Shown here one piece after another: positions 6,158 through 13,158 of a stretch of DNA of 17,971 nt. The DNA is taken from NCBI GenBank assembly GCA_043798375.1, contig JAZDOS010000034.1:1-17971 (forward strand), in the 5' to 3' direction. Position 1 is the first letter of the stretch; the number at the start of each line of letters is the position of its first letter. The notes under the pieces are model-generated. The model saw only the letters and a program-made list of their open reading frames with translations. It was not told the origin of the DNA and did not search any database. The stretch comes from JAPLMI01 sp043798375. GTDB lineage: Bacteria > Omnitrophota > Gorgyraeia > 2-01-FULL-45-10. The position numbers were made by a program, and so were the translations under genes.

Positions 6158-6762
6158 CTTTTCAGCTCTCCTTTCAAGAAAATCGTTTCACGGGCATTGT
6201 CTTCTATGACATCCCTGACCGCGTATTCGGTATTGAAGGAAGCGCCGCCTATCTTTACAAACGGCAAAATCTGAGAGGCCTTCGCGTATATGCTCGGCCC
6301 TACTTTTAAAAAATACATTCCGATAAGTGACCTGTCCGTTATGGACCACTTAAGATAAGACAGGGGTAATAGCACGAGCGCAATCAGTATCGCGCTCGTG
6401 ATAATCGATGCCTTAACCGCGCCTGCCAGAAGCCCTCCAAACTTCTCTATTAACGGGTGCCAGGTCACCTTGATAATCTTGTCAAAAACGAGCCTGACGA
6501 GCTTGAATACGAAGATAACCGCGGCAAAAATAATAACGAAGCTCATGAAGCTCGAAATGCTGATCGGCATACCGCCTATATTTTGAGATATAATAAAAGC
6601 TATTTTTTTATAATAGGCAAGCGACAAAACGAGGCTTAAAAAGGCGCCTATCAGGGGAAATATTTCATGGCTTAAGCCATCCTGAAAAGCGACGTAACTC
6701 GTTCTCAGCATTATAATTACGATTAAAATGTCAACCCAATTCAGCCTGGTAATAATATCCAT
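6154..6762 (-). CDS. CvpA family membrane protein
   Basis: A 202-residue integral membrane protein of the CvpA/colicin V production family. It starts NWVDILIVIIMLRTSYVAFQDG, the family signature with the conserved small-residue/G pattern. It has four hydrophobic segments at about 9-20, 33-53, 69-92 and 110-140, then a soluble C-terminus. Members of the family affect envelope stress tolerance and peptidoglycan-related processes in other bacteria. I place the start at the ATG at 6762. A longer in-frame form beginning at 6831 would start inside the -10 box and would be translated through a palindrome (PVRNLISNG), so it cannot be made from this promoter. No good Shine-Dalgarno is seen, only GGGG 8 bases upstream. 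First gene of the cvpA-nif3-dnaG-rpoD unit. Confidence 0.85.
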   Translation of the reverse strand: MDIITRLNWVDILIVIIMLRTSYVAFQDGLSHEIFPLIGAFLSLVLSLAYYKKIAFIISQNIGGMPISISSFMSFVIIFAAVIFVFKLVRLVFDKIIKVTWHPLIEKFGGLLAGAVKASIITSAILIALVLLPLSYLKWSITDRSLIGMYFLKVGPSIYAKASQILPFVKIGGASFNTEYAVRDVIEDNARETIFLKGELKR

Positions 6763-6773
6763 AGATAGGCCCC

Positions 6774-6814
6774 GGTAAACCCCGTTAGAAATGAGATTTC
6801 TAACGGGGTAAAAG
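6774..6814. repeat. Palindromic CCGTTAGA element (short form) in the cvpA leader
   Basis: Arms CCGTTAGAAAT (6782-6792) and ATTTCTAACGG (6796-6806) around GAG; flanks GGTAAACC (6774-6781) and GGTAAAAG (6807-6814) agree at 6 of 8. It lies at the very 5' end of the predicted cvpA transcript and would form a stable hairpin there. Confidence 0.8.
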
Positions 6815-6821
6815 GAAATGA

Positions 6822-6850
6822 AGTATATCATATAATTATGGGATTGTCAA
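6822..6850 (-). promoter_or_regulatory. Promoter of cvpA-nif3-dnaG-rpoD
   Basis: On the minus strand: consensus TTGACA (6850-6845), a 17-base spacer and TATACT (6827-6822). It is the best promoter in the window and lies 36 bases after the terminator of the preceding unit. The start would be near 6815, just before the palindrome. Confidence 0.9.
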
Positions 6851-6886
6851 GGCGGGCAGGAAAAACGGCCGGGAAAAAGCCGCGGG

Positions 6887-6938
6887 AATAAAAAGGGGTT
6901 CTTATTGAAATATTACCTCCTTTTAATAAGAACCCCTT
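6887..6938 (-). terminator. Intrinsic terminator of the two-small-gene unit
   Basis: A perfect 14-bp stem (AAGGGGTTCTTATT with its complement, 6925-6938 and 6893-6906) is followed on the minus strand by TTTATT after the stem's own TT. It begins 9 bases after the stop at 6948. The 18-base loop contains AAAAGGAGGTAAT, a perfect anti-16S-tail match, with no start codon behind it. Confidence 0.93.
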
Positions 6939-6947
6939 CAACCACTC

Positions 6948-7106
6948 TTAGGCGTGGCTGAGCCTGGATCTGATATACCTGGATTCAAAGACCGACATTT
7001 CGCGGTTTATTTCATTATAAAGCTTTTTCGCCTTTCTATAGGCCATGTATCTGACGATCTTCTTGCCGAATACATTATAGAGGCGCCTCGTCGATGTGTA
7101 TGGCAT
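6948..7106 (-). CDS. Small basic protein, 52 residues, unknown function
   Basis: Starts at an ATG at 7106 with an excellent ribosome site (AAAGGAGGG, 4 bases upstream) and ends with TAA at 6948, just before a strong terminator. The product begins MPYTSTRRLYNVFGKK and is mostly helical and rich in Arg, Lys and Tyr (MAYRKAKKLYNEINREM in the middle), with no membrane segment or cysteine. It follows the 123-residue gene by 18 bases in the same unit. The strong signal, the promoter upstream and the terminator downstream argue that this is a real gene even though it is short. A nucleic-acid- or ribosome-associated role would fit the charge, but I recognise no family. Confidence 0.75.
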   Translation of the reverse strand: MPYTSTRRLYNVFGKKIVRYMAYRKAKKLYNEINREMSVFESRYIRSRLSHA

Positions 7107-7124
7107 ATACCCTCCTTTACTGAT

Positions 7125-7496
7125 TTATCGCGTTAAGGCCGGTTTTGTAAAACAGACCTTGAACGAATGCAAAAATCCTATAGTGTATATCCGGTTATTT
7201 ACGACGGCATAGAACATTCCGCATATCTTACACATCACTTTATCCTCGCCGAGCTGTTCGTTATGTTCTTTCATTATGTGGAATTGCCTCTTTGCCATAT
7301 TGTCGGTTTGGCCCTGTGAGTCAAGCCACTTCTGAAGATCCCCATTGCCCTCAAGCTCTCGGACATCTCTAATTAAATAAAAGCATCTCCTCTCAGTCTT
7401 TGCGGTCACACCGTCCTTCTCAAAGACTTCCTTGAGGAAGATATTCTTCTTCCTTTCTGACACCGAGGTAAGGTCTTTAAACAGGACTTCTCTCAT
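7125..7496 (-). CDS. Hypothetical CxxC protein, 123 residues
   Basis: I do not recognise the family. The first half is charged and probably helical (SERKKNIFLKEVFEKDG), followed by RRCFYLIRDVREL. The middle is QFHIMKEHNEQ, and the end has a CKIC pair (C89, C92) in MCKICGMFYAVVNNRIYTIG, then C115. H73, H78 and the cysteines could hold a metal. There is no signal peptide or membrane segment. The ATG at 7496 has GAGGGG 6 bases upstream. A clear promoter lies upstream, with a leader of about 70 bases rich in A and T. The gene is the first of a two-gene unit with the 52-residue protein and is independent of its core-gene neighbours on both sides. Confidence 0.75.
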   Translation of the reverse strand: MREVLFKDLTSVSERKKNIFLKEVFEKDGVTAKTERRCFYLIRDVRELEGNGDLQKWLDSQGQTDNMAKRQFHIMKEHNEQLGEDKVMCKICGMFYAVVNNRIYTIGFLHSFKVCFTKPALTR

Positions 7497-7575
7497 GACA
7501 AACCCCTCAATTCTAGACTTTTTAAAACTTTTTAATTACTTGTGAAAAAAAATATCTTCCCACGCTTACACAACA

Positions 7576-7604
7576 AGTATACCTGATGAAATTATTACCG
7601 TCAA
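7576..7604 (-). promoter_or_regulatory. Promoter of the two-small-gene unit
   Basis: On the minus strand: TTGACG (7604-7599), a 17-base spacer and TATACT (7581-7576). The start is predicted near 7569, so the untranslated leader is about 70 bases. Confidence 0.85.
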
Positions 7605-7630
7605 GGAACTAAATCTAGCTTTTTGAAATA

Positions 7631-8086
7631 CTAACATAGATTAGTAAGTATTCTGATAATAAACTGTAAAATAAGATTGGTATAAAGTGCGGCCACTATG
7701 TCATCGAACATGATGCCCAATGAGCCGGTAAGGCGCTCCATCCTCCTGGCAGGCCACGGCTTTAAAATATCGAATATCCTGAAGAGGAGGAAACCTAAAA
7801 TAACCGCGAATAGGCTGTATGGCACCAAGAATAGGGATATGAGCATTCCGCAGGCCTCATCTATAACGATCATCCCGGCATCTTTTCTTTTGTAGATCTT
7901 TTCCGCTTCGCCCGCGAATAGCACGCCCAGAAAAAACAGGAACAGTATCGAAAACGCGTAAAGAATTTCATTGTTCTTTACGAGAAAATATACCGCCAGC
8001 CCGCCGAGAGAGCCTATCGTCCCGGGCATGAAGGGCGAATGCCCCAGATAGAAAAAACTTGTTATGAGTTTAACCCGTTTTCGCAT
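7631..8086 (-). CDS. pgpA: Phosphatidylglycerophosphatase A
   Basis: Removes the terminal phosphate from phosphatidylglycerol phosphate, the step after PgsA, at the inner membrane. It is 151 residues from the ATG at 8086. The family motifs are all seen: GHSPFMPGTIGSLGG near the N-terminus, IDEACGM in the middle, and FRIFDILKPWPARRMERLTGSLGIMFDD towards the end. There are four hydrophobic segments. A longer form starting at 8119 would add 11 residues read from a palindrome (MMNLTGRRSNG). I reject it because GGAGGT stands 8 bases before the ATG at 8086. That ribosome site lies within the inserted element. It directly follows pgsA, so the two consecutive enzymes are co-expressed. Probably last gene of the ftsK-pgpA run. 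Confidence 0.92.
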   Translation of the reverse strand: MRKRVKLITSFFYLGHSPFMPGTIGSLGGLAVYFLVKNNEILYAFSILFLFFLGVLFAGEAEKIYKRKDAGMIVIDEACGMLISLFLVPYSLFAVILGFLLFRIFDILKPWPARRMERLTGSLGIMFDDIVAALYTNLILQFIIRILTNLC

Positions 8087-8139
8087 CCCGTTAGACCTCC
8101 GTCCCGTTAGATTCATCAATAGGTCTAACGGGACGCATT
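8080..8139. repeat. Palindromic CCGTTAGA element (long form) at the pgsA-pgpA junction
   Basis: Arms CCGTTAGACCT (8088-8098) and AGGTCTAACGG (8121-8131) enclose 22 bases with a third CCGTTAGA (8104-8111). Flanks at 8080-8087 and 8132-8139 share CGCAT in the same register (5 of 8). On the minus strand it provides the TAG stop of pgsA and the GGAGGT ribosome site of pgpA. Confidence 0.7.
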
Positions 8140-8712
8140 GGAATAGACCCCCTTATTCCTGATAAGATAGGAGACCCCGCTCGAAAGCGTAAAGGCCACG
8201 GCCGCAAACATCACAAGAAATATGATATCCCTGTAGAACACCTCGATGGAACTGTTCCAGAACCCGAAATATTTTTGGCCTCCCTCTTTGAATATAATGA
8301 ACAGCAAAATAAAGAATATCGCGAGCATCTGCCACGCCGTCTTATGTTTACCGCCGCGGCTCGCGGTAACGACCTGGCCCTTGGTAAGCGCTAACAATCT
8401 CAGGCCCGTAACCACTATCTCCCTGAATATAATCGCGACTACCATCCACCCCGGTATAATCCCCATCTCGACGAACGCCAAGAGTGCCGATAACGCCAGG
8501 ATCTTATCGGCTATCGGGTCCATGAGTTTGCCGAAATCCGTTATCTGATTGGTCCTCTTCGCCAGGAATCCGTCAAGGAGGTCGGTGAAGGACGCGAGAA
8601 GAAAAATAAACAGCGCTATGATTTTAGATGTAAGCCCTTTTGAGTATAAGAATAGGACGAACGCGGCGGCAAGGATTATCCTCGATACGGTAAGCTTATT
8701 TGGTAGGTTCAC
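8125..8712 (-). CDS. pgsA: CDP-diacylglycerol-glycerol-3-phosphate 3-phosphatidyltransferase
   Basis: Makes phosphatidylglycerol phosphate from CDP-diacylglycerol and glycerol 3-phosphate in the inner membrane. It is 195 residues. The CDP-alcohol phosphotransferase motif is complete in its acidic residues, D44, D47, D65 and D69 (TDLLDGFLAKR, then DFGKLMDPIADK), with K52 where most members have Arg. Six hydrophobic segments are present. The start is the GTG at 8712, giving MNLPNKLTVSRI, the usual PgsA N-terminus, with GGAAGG 5 bases upstream. A GTG at 8736 would add eight residues and has poorer spacing. The C-terminus SNASR and the stop codon derive from the palindromic element. Without it the frame would continue to KTG and stop inside pgpA. 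Confidence 0.94.
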   Translation of the reverse strand: MNLPNKLTVSRIILAAAFVLFLYSKGLTSKIIALFIFLLASFTDLLDGFLAKRTNQITDFGKLMDPIADKILALSALLAFVEMGIIPGWMVVAIIFREIVVTGLRLLALTKGQVVTASRGGKHKTAWQMLAIFFILLFIIFKEGGQKYFGFWNSSIEVFYRDIIFLVMFAAVAFTLSSGVSYLIRNKGVYSNASR

Positions 8713-8732
8713 CCCGCCCTTCCTTTCATTTT

Positions 8733-8896
8733 TCACACCTTCTCGCCTATCAAATCGTATTCTATCGAATCCGTGATTTTCACGCGATAAAATTCACCCG
8801 CCCTTACACCGTTTCCGGAGACGTGTACCGCGCCGTCGATCTCGGGCGCGTCGCCCTGAGTGCGGCCGATGAATTCGTCGTTCGTCTTTCGTATCT
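8733..8896 (-). other. Out-of-frame TRAM domain segment of rimO
   Basis: In the frame one base later than the main rimO frame, the sequence reads DEFIGRTQGDAPEIDGAV, then HVSGNGVRAGEFYRVKITD, and ends SIEYDLIGEKV with TGA at 8735-8733. This is the standard RimO C-terminal TRAM domain. That frame has a stop at 8897-8895, so the shift must fall between about 8894 and 8871, in a run of ACGAA repeats. A single extra base would explain it. Confidence 0.9.
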
Positions 8897-10062
8897 ATCA
8901 GAACATCCACGGTTTTGCCGAGAAAAGAGCGGTTTATCCCTAAAGATATCTTCTGCTGCAATTTCATCAGTTCGTCAAGCCTCTCTTCTTTTATCTTTCG
9001 GGGAATCTGTTTTCCAAGCCTCGCCGCCTTCGTGCCTTCTTCCTGTGAATATATAAACGCGCCGAGCCGTTCAAACCTTGTGTCGCGGACAAAATTCAAA
9101 AGCTCTTTGAAGTCTTTATCGGTTTCGCCGGGAAAACCGACTATTAACGATGTTCTTAACACAATGCCGGGGATTTCTCTCCTCAGCTTGCTTATCAATT
9201 TTTCTATCTCAATTCCGGTTGTGGGCCTGTTCATTCTCTTTAAGACGGCGTCCGATATGTGCTGAATCGGAAGATCGAGATATTTACAAATCTTCTCTTC
9301 GTCACGCACGGCGCGGATCAGTTCTTTGGTGTAGTGCGCAGGGTGCGTATAGAGTATCCTGAACCATCTGACATTATTTTTTATCCGGCAAATTTTTAGC
9401 AGAAGTTCCGCGAATTCGGCCCTCCCGTATCTATCAACTCCGAATCGTGTCGTATCCTGCCCGATAATATCGATCTCTCTCAAGGAGCCGGATGCGGAAA
9501 TATTCTCGACCTCTTTTACTACGGACGGGATCGACCGGCTGCGAAGCTTGCCGCGAAGGCGCGATATTATGCAATAACTGCAATAGTTGCTGCATCCTTC
9601 GGATATCTTGACGTAAGCGTAATGGCGCGGTGTGAGCGCGAGCCTCGGGGCAAATTCATCATAGAGGTATTTTAAGGATCGCGATATGAAGGACCGGCGC
9701 CTGTCGCCGGAGGAGATGTTTTTCAAGAGGCCGGCAAGTTTCGGGAAATCGCTCGTTCCGACCAGGAGGTCCGCCTCAATCAATTCCCCCGCGAGTTTTT
9801 CTTTATATAACTGCGGCAGGCACCCCGAGACAACAAGACGCTTTATCAATCCTCTTTTTTTGAGGCGGACGGCCTCCATGATCTTGTCTACGGACTCGGC
9901 CCTGGCGGATTCGATAAAGGCGCAGGTATTTATAACGCACACGTCGACGCCGCTTTCGGGCGCGCTGATTTTGAATCCGGATTTTTTCAAAGAGCCGGCG
10001 ATGATTTCCGAGTCGAGGAGGTTGCGGGGGCAGCCCAGGCTTATTATGCTCGCTCTTCTCAC
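8794..10062 (-). CDS. rimO: Ribosomal protein S12 methylthiotransferase RimO, frameshifted at the C-terminus
   Basis: A radical-SAM enzyme that methylthiolates an aspartate of ribosomal protein S12. The N-terminal MTTase domain carries the first cluster's cysteines C11, C47 and C81. The radical-SAM core has C157, C161 and C164 (GCSNYCSYC). Downstream motifs such as YLDLPIQHISDAVLKRMNRP and RTSLIVGFPGET are typical of RimO rather than MiaB. After about residue 390 the frame departs from homology: the last 30 residues are a run of Arg-rich sequence (RRARDRRRGTRLRKRCKGG). The true TRAM domain continues in the next frame to 8733. The 422-residue product would lack substrate-binding TRAM. Either the gene is newly broken or the base call is wrong. 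Starts with a 4-base overlap with rodZ. Confidence 0.93.
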   Translation of the reverse strand: MRRASIISLGCPRNLLDSEIIAGSLKKSGFKISAPESGVDVCVINTCAFIESARAESVDKIMEAVRLKKRGLIKRLVVSGCLPQLYKEKLAGELIEADLLVGTSDFPKLAGLLKNISSGDRRRSFISRSLKYLYDEFAPRLALTPRHYAYVKISEGCSNYCSYCIISRLRGKLRSRSIPSVVKEVENISASGSLREIDIIGQDTTRFGVDRYGRAEFAELLLKICRIKNNVRWFRILYTHPAHYTKELIRAVRDEEKICKYLDLPIQHISDAVLKRMNRPTTGIEIEKLISKLRREIPGIVLRTSLIVGFPGETDKDFKELLNFVRDTRFERLGAFIYSQEEGTKAARLGKQIPRKIKEERLDELMKLQQKISLGINRSFLGKTVDVLIDTKDERRIHRPHSGRRARDRRRGTRLRKRCKGG

Positions 10063-10835
10063 CTTATTCTGACGCCGGACCTCGTAATCTCCAGATCTTT
10101 TATGGCGCCCCTGCCGGGAGATCCCAGGTTTTTACCGTTCAGGATAAGCTCTATCGCTTCGGCTTTCGCGACCTGGATATTTATGTAATCGTTTGCCGTT
10201 ATCGATTCGACGGCGCCTTTCGGCATAAATCTCCTGAATAATATGACTCCGTCTCTTTTCAATTGAAGCATCACGGGACGTTTGACCCTGATCACCAGTT
10301 TAAGCGGCATGGATTTCGGGATCTCTTTTATCGCGATATTGGTTTTGGACGCGGTTTTATTCCGGGGCAGCTTAATGGCTTTGGATGCGGGACTCGCCTT
10401 CGCGAATTTTGGAGGCTTGAAAAAACTTGCGGCCTTCCTGATTAAAAATACGGCCGTGAATAATACGAGCGCGATTATTAAAACTTTCTTCAAACGTAAT
10501 AAGAAATTAACCGGCTTCACTGCGGACTTTGGCCCAACTCTCGTCAGGTTCAAATTCGGTTTATTCGAATCGGGATGTATGGCGGCATATGCGTTCAAGA
10601 GCTCTTTTGAATTGAAGCCGAGATAATTCGAATACTCTCTCAAGAAACTCTTCACATAGTTGGGTGCAAGTATATCGTCGCATCGGCCCTCTTCGAGGGC
10701 CGTGAGCACCGTCGAGTGGATATGCGTCTGTTTCTGGGCCTGCTCTATCGTGACGGCCTTCTTTTCGCGGGCTTCGCGCAGGCTGATCCCGATACTTGCC
10801 ATTGAAAGCTTATTGTTTTGGGCGGGATTAGCCAT
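10059..10835 (-). CDS. RodZ-like cytoskeletal membrane protein
   Basis: A 258-residue protein with the RodZ layout. A cytoplasmic helix-turn-helix (about 13-75, with LREAREKKAVTIEQAQKQT and YVKSFLREYSNYLG) comes first, then a basic linker, one membrane segment (about 118-132) and a periplasmic Lys-rich stretch. A C-terminal beta domain of the DUF4115 type follows (about 175-258). RodZ links the MreB filament to the wall-elongation machinery. The ftsK stop and this start overlap by 8 bases, and its end overlaps rimO by 4, so it is translated within the ftsK-rimO run. There is no strong Shine-Dalgarno. An ATG at 10802 (MASIGISLREAR) is a possible shorter start. RodZ is often next to rimO-pgsA-type genes, which supports the call. 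Confidence 0.85.
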   Translation of the reverse strand: MANPAQNNKLSMASIGISLREAREKKAVTIEQAQKQTHIHSTVLTALEEGRCDDILAPNYVKSFLREYSNYLGFNSKELLNAYAAIHPDSNKPNLNLTRVGPKSAVKPVNFLLRLKKVLIIALVLFTAVFLIRKAASFFKPPKFAKASPASKAIKLPRNKTASKTNIAIKEIPKSMPLKLVIRVKRPVMLQLKRDGVILFRRFMPKGAVESITANDYINIQVAKAEAIELILNGKNLGSPGRGAIKDLEITRSGVRIR

Positions 10836-13041
10836 TCTTCGCGTTGTACTCCTCTAAACTATTCACGAGGATATCTCTGGGCTTCGAGCCCTGATACGGC
10901 CCGACTATGCCCTCATCCTCCATCATGTCTATAAGCCGCGCGGCGCGCGTGTATCCCAGGCCCAACCGCCTCTGGAGAACCGAGACCGACGCCTGCCGCG
11001 TCTCGAGGACGAGCTTCACCGCCTCGTCATAGACCTCGTCCTTCTCGAACTTCTTGAACGACGTCTTTTTGTGCGCTTCAACTATATCTTTGATATACTG
11101 AGGCCCCACCTGGGACTTGATGAAATCGGTAATCTTCTCGATCTCCTTATCGCTAATGAGGCTGCACTGCGCCCTCACCGGCTTCGACGCGCCCGGTTCA
11201 ATAAAGAGCATATCGCCGCGGCCCAAAAGCTTGTCCGCGCCGTTAATGTCGAGCACCGTCCTCGAGTCGACCTTCGAAGCGACCTTGAATGAAATTCTCG
11301 CGGGGAAGTTCGCTTTAATAACACCCGTTATCACATCGACAGACGGCCTTTGTGTCGCGATTATTATATGTATGCCGACCGCCCTGGAAAGCTGGGCGAG
11401 CCTGGTTATAGTAGTCTCTACATCGGCTTGCGCGACCATCATAAGATCAGCCAGCTCGTCTATTATTACAATGACATAAGGAAGATGCGCCGGAAAATCC
11501 TCGCCTGTCTTGCCTGCGCCGCCATTACCGCATTTTTCATTATAAAGATCTATATTCCTCACCCCGGCGCGGGAAAAAAGTTCGAATCGCGAGTCCATTT
11601 CGCTCACAACCCAATCGAGCGTAGAGGCGACTTTCTTCGTGTCTGTTACCACCGGAGAAAGAAGATGCGGCAGGTCATTGAAAACGGCAAGCTCCACGCG
11701 TTTCGGATCTATCATTATGAACTTGACGTCGTCGGGCGAGGAATTGAACAACAGGCTCGTTATGATCGTGTTGACGCATACAGTCTTGCCCGACCCGGTA
11801 GCTCCCGCTATCAATAAGTGCGGCATAGCGGCGAGATCCGCGATTACAGCCGTCCCCGCTATATCCTTTCCTATGGCAAGTTTCAGCTTCGACCGCGCTT
11901 CTTTATACTCTTTCGTATCGAGCACTTCTTTAAGATAAACCAAAGAGCTGGAGGAGTTGGGAACCTCGAATCCGACCGTCCCCTTTCCGGGAACAGGCGC
12001 TACTATCCTCACCGACTGCGCTTTCATGGCAAGCGCGATGTTGTCGCTTAAAGACGTTATCCTGTGGATCTTGACTCCGGGCGCAGGCTCCGCCTCATAC
12101 CTGGTTATGACAGGCCCTTTATTGATCTCAACGACTTTGATCTCGATGTCAAAATCTCTCAACGTTTCCTCGAGTATGCGCGCGTTTCCTTCAAGATCAT
12201 CCTTTATGCGCCTTGCCTCGGGCGGTGGGGGCGAATCGAGAAGGTCCAGTCCCGGCAGTCTGTAGGGAACGGATTTTGACATATCAGACTTTAGGACAGC
12301 CGGCGCGGACGGTTTAAGAGGAGCGGTTTCTTTCTTTGCCTCGGGAACCGAGATAGTATTTACCCTGACTCCGGATTCTCTCTTTTCGGCTATAACAGGC
12401 TTCATGCTCGTTATCATCTCTTTCGATTTGGTGATAACGCCGGCCGGTTTTTTAACGGTGAAGACGGGCGCTTCCGGTTTTTCCCAGGCGCGTTCTTTTA
12501 CCGATCTGGATAGGCCTTTAATTTTAGAAAAGAGCGCGGCCAGAAATGGAAGGAGAAGAAACTCCGTAGCGAGAAGGACCGAGAGCAAAAACAGGACCGC
12601 TATGATGAGGATGGCGCCGCCCCGGCCTAAATATTTTATCAGAAAATCCGAGAATACCAGCCCGACTATCCCGCCGAGCGAGAAGCGGAATGAATTATCG
12701 CCCTTTCCTATTATGGAGAATATGGAGCTTGAGGCCAGTATCAGGAAGAAGGTGCCGGATATCTTGAAATATATCTTTTGAGGTGTAATACCGTAAAGCC
12801 TTGCCGCCGCCCATGACAGTATGAGGAGCGGTATCACATATGAGCTCATACCCATTATGAAGAAGAGGCCGGCGCCTATATAAACGCCGAATAGCCCCGC
12901 GAAGTTCCTGACGGGAACATTCGGCCTGGAGGTAAAAAGCGCCACATCCGAGAAGCTGAAGGTGATGAGGCTTGTAAAGACGAGGATCGCTATGGCAAAA
13001 AGTATTACCGCCTGTATCTCGTTCCATCTGGTCTTGTCCAT
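10828..13041 (-). CDS. ftsK: DNA translocase FtsK/SpoIIIE
   Basis: A septum-associated motor that pumps chromosomal DNA and aids dimer resolution at division. It is 737 residues, shorter than E. coli FtsK because the linker is short. The N-terminus has four or five membrane segments (about 11-30, 48-64, 67-84, 95-112 and 143-165). A Pro/Lys-rich linker runs 180-265. The motor's alpha and beta domains carry Walker A GATGSGKT (413-420), Walker B VIVIIDELADL (523-533) and ATQRPSVDVITG (562-573). The DNA-reading gamma winged helix is 668-735 (SVLQRRLGLGYTRAARLIDMMEDEG as its core). The ATG at 13041 has AAGGG 8 bases upstream. The upstream gap from dut holds a large palindrome. Confidence 0.97.
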   Translation of the reverse strand: MDKTRWNEIQAVILFAIAILVFTSLITFSFSDVALFTSRPNVPVRNFAGLFGVYIGAGLFFIMGMSSYVIPLLILSWAAARLYGITPQKIYFKISGTFFLILASSSIFSIIGKGDNSFRFSLGGIVGLVFSDFLIKYLGRGGAILIIAVLFLLSVLLATEFLLLPFLAALFSKIKGLSRSVKERAWEKPEAPVFTVKKPAGVITKSKEMITSMKPVIAEKRESGVRVNTISVPEAKKETAPLKPSAPAVLKSDMSKSVPYRLPGLDLLDSPPPPEARRIKDDLEGNARILEETLRDFDIEIKVVEINKGPVITRYEAEPAPGVKIHRITSLSDNIALAMKAQSVRIVAPVPGKGTVGFEVPNSSSSLVYLKEVLDTKEYKEARSKLKLAIGKDIAGTAVIADLAAMPHLLIAGATGSGKTVCVNTIITSLLFNSSPDDVKFIMIDPKRVELAVFNDLPHLLSPVVTDTKKVASTLDWVVSEMDSRFELFSRAGVRNIDLYNEKCGNGGAGKTGEDFPAHLPYVIVIIDELADLMMVAQADVETTITRLAQLSRAVGIHIIIATQRPSVDVITGVIKANFPARISFKVASKVDSRTVLDINGADKLLGRGDMLFIEPGASKPVRAQCSLISDKEIEKITDFIKSQVGPQYIKDIVEAHKKTSFKKFEKDEVYDEAVKLVLETRQASVSVLQRRLGLGYTRAARLIDMMEDEGIVGPYQGSKPRDILVNSLEEYNAKNG

Positions 13042-13077
13042 GCCAATCCCTTGCCTATATAAAAATTATTGCAAGCG

Positions 13078-13122
13078 GACCTATTCAACCTCGTAGGTTG
13101 AACCTACGAGGTTGAATAGGTC
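13078..13122. repeat. Perfect 45-base palindrome between dut and ftsK
   Basis: Two 22-base complementary arms (13078-13099 and 13101-13122) surround a single G. The arms contain AACCTCGTAGGTT, close to the AACCTCGCAGGTT core of the repeat cluster near 532-640, so both belong to one dispersed family. No U-run follows, so it is not a classical terminator. It sits 37 bases before the ftsK start. Confidence 0.9.
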
Positions 13123-13158
13123 TATCAGAATTACCAGGTGGGATGAGCGATAGTCACG

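Noticed and set aside
6763..6831. Longer N-terminus for cvpA (with PVRNLISNG)
   Set aside because: The upstream ATG lies within the -10 box of the promoter, so it is not on the transcript; the palindrome is leader RNA here, unlike in dnaG.
7629..7646. Hairpin TACTAA/TTAGTA at the pgpA stop as a terminator
   Set aside because: Only 6 AT-rich pairs and a TTT tail; too weak to call.
8087..8119. Longer N-terminus for pgpA
   Set aside because: The 11 extra residues come from the palindromic element; the ATG at 8086 has GGAGGT at good spacing and matches the family start.
12895..12920. PVRNF in FtsK as another copy of the palindromic element
   Set aside because: The DNA there does not contain CCGTTAGA or TCTAACGG, and the segment is part of the conserved FtsK N-terminal NxxG region.
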